The notes beneath the pieces were generated by a model. The model had not been told where the DNA came from. It saw only the letters and a list, made by a program, of their open reading frames with translations, and did no database searches. From positions 558,001 to 622,000 of the forward strand of contig NZ_QPKJ02000005.1 in assembly GCF_003344625.1 (NCBI RefSeq): a stretch of DNA of 64,000 nt. Direction: 5' to 3'. This DNA comes from Solirubrobacter deserti (GTDB lineage: Bacteria > Actinomycetota > Thermoleophilia > Solirubrobacterales > Solirubrobacteraceae). The position numbers were made by a program, and so were the translations under genes. How positions within the stretch are numbered: the stretch's first letter is position 1; each line of letters opens with the position of its first letter. Positions 60,036-64,000 of this stretch are shown in pieces.

Positions 60036-61307
60036 GTGGCAGCGCTGGGCGAACGCGGGACGGATCCGGTCGCGCGCGTGGAGACGATGGTGGGGCGGCA
60101 CGGGCCGGCGCTGCTGCGCGTCGCCAACCAGTTCTCGCTCTGCCACGACGACGCGCTCGACGCCTACCAGCGCGCGCTGGAGATCTACCTGCGGCGGATG
60201 GACACCGTCGAGGTGGCGACCGAGGGCGCGTGGATGCGCGTCGTGGTCAAGCACGAGGCGATGGCGATCCGCAAGGCGCGGGCGGCGTCCGTGGACGCGA
60301 CCGACACGGACTTCGACGCGAGCGAGTCCGGGCTGCGCGAGGTCTCCGACGCGGTCGCGGGCGGTGAGCGGGTCGGGCGCTCGGTCGAGGCGCTCAAGGC
60401 CCTCAAGCCCGACGAGGCGCGGGCGCTGCTGCTCAAGGCCGAAGGGCTGTCCTACGACGAGATCGGCACGCGCTTCGGGTGGTCCTACACGAAGGTCAAC
60501 CGGAGCATCGCCGAGGGCCGCAAGCGGTTCCTGAACGTCTTCAGCGAGATCGAGTCCGGCGAGGCGTGCGCGGCCTACGAGGACACGCTGGACGCGCTCG
60601 CGCGCGGGCAGGCCACCAGCGTGCAGATGGTCTCGATCCGCCCGCACCTGCGCCACTGCGCGGCGTGCCGCGCGACCGTGCGGCAGATGCGCTTCTCGCG
60701 CACGCGCCGGCTCGCGCTACTGGCGCCGTTCGGCTGGATCACGCGCCTGCTCACGCGGCCCGAGGTGGTGCAGCTCTCGTCCTCGGGCGGCGGGCGCTTC
60801 GGCACCGCGGCGAGCATCGTCGGCCTGTGCCTGACCGGCGCGGGCGCCGGGGCGGCCTGCGTGATGACCGGTGCGCTGCCGGCTCCGGCGATCATCGCCA
60901 CGGTCGACAAGCCGGCCGCGACGGCGACCCCCGCGCCCAAGCGCGACAAGCCCGAGGGCGACAAGCGCGAGCCGGTCAAGACCAAGCCGGTGAAGGTCGT
61001 GCCCGAGGTGCCGGCGCGCAAGTACGCCGCGCTCGCCACGCCGACCCCGCCGCCGCCGCCCGCCAAGCCGAAGCGCAAGGCGGCCGCGCCCGAGCGCAAG
61101 CGCAAGCCGGTCGTGATCGCCAAGCGCAAGCGCCAGGAGTTCGGCTTCGAGGGCAGCCCTGCGGCGCCGGCGCCCGCGGCGACCGCCACGGCGCCGGTCG
61201 CGAGCGCCGCGAGCGCGGGCGGTGCCAGCGGCTCCGCGCCGTCACGCCCGTCCAGCGGCGGCGGCGCCTCGAAGAGCAGCGGCGAGTTCGGCTTCGAAGG
61301 CGGCTGA
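60036..61307 (+). CDS. ECF-like sigma factor fused to zinc-finger and membrane tail
   Basis: A 423-residue protein starting with GTG 60036. Residues 1-165 are sigma-70-like: region 2 DDALDAYQRALEIYLRRMDT and region 4 GLSYDEIGTRFGWSYTKVNRS. A H-x3-C-x2-C motif (RPHLRHCAACRATVRQM, about 207-223) resembles anti-sigma zinc fingers. A hydrophobic segment (ASIVGLCLTGAGAGAACVM, about 265-283) may cross the membrane, followed by a long Pro/Ala/Lys-rich tail. The short motif EFGFEG appears twice, at about residue 369 and at the C-terminus. Fusion of sigma and anti-sigma-like parts suggests self-controlled or membrane-held activity. Confidence 0.8.
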   Translation: MAALGERGTDPVARVETMVGRHGPALLRVANQFSLCHDDALDAYQRALEIYLRRMDTVEVATEGAWMRVVVKHEAMAIRKARAASVDATDTDFDASESGLREVSDAVAGGERVGRSVEALKALKPDEARALLLKAEGLSYDEIGTRFGWSYTKVNRSIAEGRKRFLNVFSEIESGEACAAYEDTLDALARGQATSVQMVSIRPHLRHCAACRATVRQMRFSRTRRLALLAPFGWITRLLTRPEVVQLSSSGGGRFGTAASIVGLCLTGAGAGAACVMTGALPAPAIIATVDKPAATATPAPKRDKPEGDKREPVKTKPVKVVPEVPARKYAALATPTPPPPPAKPKRKAAAPERKRKPVVIAKRKRQEFGFEGSPAAPAPAATATAPVASAASAGGASGSAPSRPSSGGGASKSSGEFGFEGG

Positions 61308-61352
61308 ACGAGGCTCGCTAGGCTGCCCGCGGTCTTTGGCGGAAGGAGCCTT

Positions 61353-61772
61353 GTGAGCGACGTGATCGCCGGTCTGCGACGCGACCTGGAACAGCGGTTG
61401 AACGACATCGAGCGCCAGCTGGCGGAGCACGAGCCGCTGCTGCGTGAGCGTGAGCAGATCCAGGCGGCGCTGGAGCAGCCGCCGTTCGCGAGCTCGCCCC
61501 GTCCCGTGGCGGCCAAGCGCGCGCCCGCGCGCAAGGCGGCGGCCAAGCGGGCACCGCGTGGCGCCAACCGCGAAGCGATCCTCAAGGCGGTGGACGAGCG
61601 TCCGGGCGCGAGCGCGACGGAGATCGCCGACGTCACGAACATCTCGCGCGCGGTGACCTACAACACGCTCGCCAAGCTGGTCGAGCAGGGCCGGCTGGAG
61701 AAGGCGGAGCTGCCCGGCGGCCAGACCGGTTACAAGCCCGCAACGCCGGCCGAACCCCAGCCGGGCCTATAG
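61353..61772 (+). CDS. Coiled-coil plus winged-helix DNA-binding protein
   Basis: A 139-residue protein. Residues 1-45 form a coiled coil (LRRDLEQRLNDIERQLAEHE), then a basic linker of the histone-like type (KRAPARKAAAKRAPRG, about 55-70). A winged helix occupies about 73-130 (ANREAILKAVDERPGASATE, then AVTYNTLAKLVEQGRLEK). This pattern suggests a small nucleoid-associated or local regulator. AAGGAG lies about 8 bases before the GTG. No metabolic link is visible. Confidence 0.75.
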   Translation: MSDVIAGLRRDLEQRLNDIERQLAEHEPLLREREQIQAALEQPPFASSPRPVAAKRAPARKAAAKRAPRGANREAILKAVDERPGASATEIADVTNISRAVTYNTLAKLVEQGRLEKAELPGGQTGYKPATPAEPQPGL

Positions 61773-61773
61773 T
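61768..61773 (+). promoter_or_regulatory. -10 hexamer for the CBS gene inside the preceding stop codon
   Basis: TATAGT contains the TAG stop of the winged-helix gene (61770-61772) and ends 7 bases before the ATG of the CBS gene. It suggests a separate, leaderless transcript for the transsulfuration genes. Confidence 0.45.
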
Positions 61774-61780
61774 CGGCAGC

Positions 61781-63166
61781 ATGACGCGCACGGCGACGAC
61801 ACCCGAGATCAAGGACTCCATCCTCGACACGGTCGGCGAGACGCCGCTCGTGCGCCTGAGCCGGATCGCGCAGGGCTGTGCGCCACAGGTCGTGGCGAAG
61901 GTCGAGTACTTCAACCCCGGCGGCTCCATCAAGGACCGCGTCGCGGTCGCGATGATCGAGGCCGCCGAGCGCGACGGCCGGCTGCGGCCGGGCGGCACGA
62001 TCATCGAGCCGACCTCCGGCAACACCGGCGCGGGCCTCGCGGTCGCCGCTCGTCTGAAGGGCTACCGCGTGATCGCGGTCATGCCGGACAAGATGTCGCG
62101 CGAGAAGATCGACCTGCTGCGCGCCTATGGCGCCGAGGTCGTCGTCTGCCCGACCGACGTGGACCCGTCCTCGCCGCAGTCCTACTACCGCGTGGCCGAG
62201 CGCCTGACGCGTGAGATCCCCGGCGGGTTCCAGCCCAACCAGTACGCGAACGCGGCCAACCCGGAGGCGCACTACCTGAGCACCGGGCCGGAGCTGTGGC
62301 GCCAGACGGGCGGGAAGATCACGCACTTCGTGGCCGGCGTCGGCACGGGCGGCACGATCACCGGCACCGCGCGCTACCTGAAGGAGCAGAACCCGAAGAT
62401 CGAGGTCATCGGCGCTGATCCTGTCGGCTCGATCTACTCCAACGAGGAGGTACACCCGTACCTGGTCGAGGGCGTGGGCGAGGACTTCTGGCCGTCCACG
62501 TACGACCCGTCGCTGGTCGACCGCTACGTGACGGTGTCCGACCGCGACTCGTTCCTGACGACGCGCCGGCTGGCCGAGACCGAGGGCCTGCTGGTCGGCG
62601 GCTCGTGCGGGCTCGCGATGCACGCGGCGCTCGAGGTGGCCGCGTCGATCGACGATCCCAACGCGATGGTCGCCGTGATCCTGCCCGACGGCGGGCGCGG
62701 CTACCTGTCGAAGATCTTCAACGACGAGTGGATGACCCAGCACGGCTTCCTCGAGCGCGGCGCGGACCGGACGGTCGGCGACGTGCTGAAGATGAAGACG
62801 CGCGCGGGGGAGATCCCGCCGTTCGTGGTCGTGCAGACGCACCAGACCGTCCGCGACGCGATCACGCTGCTGCACGAGCACCGCGTCTCCCAGCTGCCGG
62901 TGGTGTCGGCGGACGATCCGTACACGACCGTCGGCAGCGTCGGCGAGCGCGGGCTGCTGAAGGCGGCGATGGGTGACCCTGCGGTGATGTCGGCGGAGAT
63001 CTCGGGCGTGATGGAGGCGCCGTTCGCGGGCGTGTCCACGAGCGATCCCGTGCGTGAGGCCGTCGAGCTGCTGACGGGCGACACGCAGGCGCTGATCGTC
63101 TCCGAGCACGGGCGCCCGGTCGGGATCGTCACGCGCACCGACCTGCTCGAGTCGCTGGTCGCATGA
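61781..63166 (+). CDS. Cystathionine beta-synthase with CBS domains
   Basis: A 461-residue PLP enzyme with a C-terminal pair of CBS domains. The PLP Lys is in FNPGGSIKDRVAVAMIE (about residue 53), PTSGNTGAGLAVAARLKGY binds the cofactor phosphate side, and AGVGTGGTITGTARYLKEQN is the second phosphate loop. CBS domains occupy about 335-461 (FVVVQTHQTVRDAITLLHEH, then ALIVSEHGRPVGIVTRTDLL) and may bind SAM or AMP. It condenses homocysteine and serine to cystathionine. It overlaps the next gene by 4 bases, which codes for the partner enzyme. Confidence 0.92.
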   Translation: MTRTATTPEIKDSILDTVGETPLVRLSRIAQGCAPQVVAKVEYFNPGGSIKDRVAVAMIEAAERDGRLRPGGTIIEPTSGNTGAGLAVAARLKGYRVIAVMPDKMSREKIDLLRAYGAEVVVCPTDVDPSSPQSYYRVAERLTREIPGGFQPNQYANAANPEAHYLSTGPELWRQTGGKITHFVAGVGTGGTITGTARYLKEQNPKIEVIGADPVGSIYSNEEVHPYLVEGVGEDFWPSTYDPSLVDRYVTVSDRDSFLTTRRLAETEGLLVGGSCGLAMHAALEVAASIDDPNAMVAVILPDGGRGYLSKIFNDEWMTQHGFLERGADRTVGDVLKMKTRAGEIPPFVVVQTHQTVRDAITLLHEHRVSQLPVVSADDPYTTVGSVGERGLLKAAMGDPAVMSAEISGVMEAPFAGVSTSDPVREAVELLTGDTQALIVSEHGRPVGIVTRTDLLESLVA

Positions 63167-64000
63167 GGTTCGCGACGAAGGCGGTCCACGCCGGGCTCGA
63201 GCCCGAGCCCACCTACGGCGGCGTCGTGCCGCCGATCCACCAGGCGTCGACGTACGTGCAGCGCGCGGTCGGCGACTTCGTCGAGGACTTCGACTACTCG
63301 CGTTCCGCGAATCCCACGCGCGCGGCGCTGGAGCGGGCGATCGGGGAGCTCGAGGGCGGGTTCGGCTCCTGCTTCTCGTCCGGCATGGCGGCCGAGCACG
63401 CGCTCATCACCGCGGTGTGCGACGCGGGCGATCACGTCGTGATCCCGGACGATCTGTATGGCGGGACGTACCGGCTCGTCGACAAGGTGCTCAAGCGCTG
63501 GGGCCTGGAGTACACGATGGTCGACCAGACCAACCTCGACCTGGTCCACGCCTCGATGCGGCCCGAGACCAAGCTCGTGTGGATCGAGACGCCGACGAAC
63601 CCGACGCTGAAGGTGATCGACGTCGCGGGCATCATCGAGCGCGCCGGCGGCGCGTTCGTGGCGGTCGACAACACGTTCGCGACGCCCGTCTACCAGCGGC
63701 CGCTGGAGCTGGGGGCGGACGCGGTCGTGCACTCGGCGACCAAGTACCTCGGCGGGCACTCGGACTCGGTGTCGGGCGCGGTCGTCGTGAGCGACGAAGA
63801 GCGCCACGCGGCCGTGCGGTTCGTGCAGAACTCGGTCGGCGCGGTCCCCGGGCCGCTGGACTGCTTCCTCGTGCACCGCGGGCTGCGGACGCTGCACCTG
63901 CGGATGGCGGCGCACACCGAGAACGCGCGTGTGGTCTCGCAGTGGCTGGAGGGTGTCGACGGCGTGAGCGACGTCTGCTGGCCCGGGTTCAGCGGCATGG
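63163..64000 (+). CDS. Cystathionine gamma-lyase/synthase (3' end outside window)
   Basis: The first 279 codons of a Cys/Met-metabolism PLP enzyme. It starts MRFATKAVHAGLEPEPTYGG; YSRSANPTRAALERAIGELEGG and CFSSGMAAEHALI are cofactor-side motifs, WIETPTNPTLKVIDV binds PLP, and the Schiff-base Lys is in VVHSATKYLGGHSDSVSG. Coupled to cystathionine beta-synthase, it most likely cleaves cystathionine to cysteine (gamma-lyase), but gamma-synthase activity cannot be excluded from this part. The end is missing. Confidence 0.9.
   Translation, partial: MRFATKAVHAGLEPEPTYGGVVPPIHQASTYVQRAVGDFVEDFDYSRSANPTRAALERAIGELEGGFGSCFSSGMAAEHALITAVCDAGDHVVIPDDLYGGTYRLVDKVLKRWGLEYTMVDQTNLDLVHASMRPETKLVWIETPTNPTLKVIDVAGIIERAGGAFVAVDNTFATPVYQRPLELGADAVVHSATKYLGGHSDSVSGAVVVSDEERHAAVRFVQNSVGAVPGPLDCFLVHRGLRTLHLRMAAHTENARVVSQWLEGVDGVSDVCWPGFSGM

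Overview
The window is GC-rich throughout, densely coded, and carries many GTG starts and 4-base ATGA/GTGA gene overlaps. Gene content is bacterial: SUF Fe-S assembly with a Rieske protein, BmpA-type nucleoside importers, DUF4190 and DUF2752 proteins, NarL-type two-component systems, a WYL regulator, and a sigma factor with a long C-terminal tail. Together these suggest a high-GC actinobacterium, and I would guess the Solirubrobacterales (Thermoleophilia). That placement is inference. There are no rRNA or tRNA genes, CRISPR arrays or complete insertion sequences. No gene-free stretch exceeds 300 bases; the longest, about 239 bases, is 51753-51991.

Layout. 1-1.3 kb: two zinc alcohol/polyol dehydrogenases, the first cut by the window edge. 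1.3-5.0 kb (minus): metN-metI-metQ methionine importer, a cupin and a frameshifted lipoprotein. 5.0-10.4 kb (minus): BmpA-type nucleoside importer ending in a nucleoside hydrolase. 10.5-14.1 kb (plus): sulfate ABC importer. 14.0-17.2 kb (minus): NarL-type regulator and a fused double histidine kinase whose linker contains two REP-like palindromes. 17.4-21.1 kb: SRPBCC protein and a MacB-type ABC pair. 21.1-24.6 kb (minus): hybrid kinase and TypA. 24.6-27.5 kb: membrane protein and secreted metallophosphoesterase. 27.5-31.8 kb: PadR regulator with a perfect operator palindrome, ABC pair, then an Erm-type rRNA methyltransferase behind a probable attenuating leader peptide. 31.8-33.8 kb: secreted M1 peptidase and a RibD-like reductase.

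33.9-36.9 kb: Rrf2 regulator, sufC, sufS, sufU and a tiny basic protein. 37.0-39.8 kb: lipoprotein, GAF histidine kinase, a receiver-domain remnant and a receiver plus degenerate cyclase protein. 39.8-42.3 kb (minus): glycine-rich protein, Ser/Thr kinase, SDR. 42.3-45.9 kb: three DUF4190 membrane proteins, DUF2752, a GH26-like protein and a C26 amidase. 45.9-48.9 kb: Rieske protein, sufB, sufD. 48.9-51.8 kb: WYL regulator divergent from a DrrAB-type exporter.

52.0-56.0 kb holds the most unusual block: a compact three-gene operon coding for a GHKL ATPase, a protein with two phosphoribosyltransferase-like loops, and a purine-nucleoside-phosphorylase-superfamily enzyme. It looks like a conflict or stress module and I do not recognise it as a described system. 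56.0-64.0 kb: SDR, LacI regulator, acyl-CoA ligase, O-methyltransferase, sigma factor fused to a membrane tail, a coiled-coil winged-helix protein, and CBS plus a gamma-family transsulfuration enzyme cut by the window end.

Sulfur handling recurs: methionine and sulfate uptake, Fe-S assembly split over two loci, and transsulfuration. Many genes have a TANNNT hexamer 6-12 bases before the start codon, pointing to widespread leaderless transcription; this also guided several start choices.
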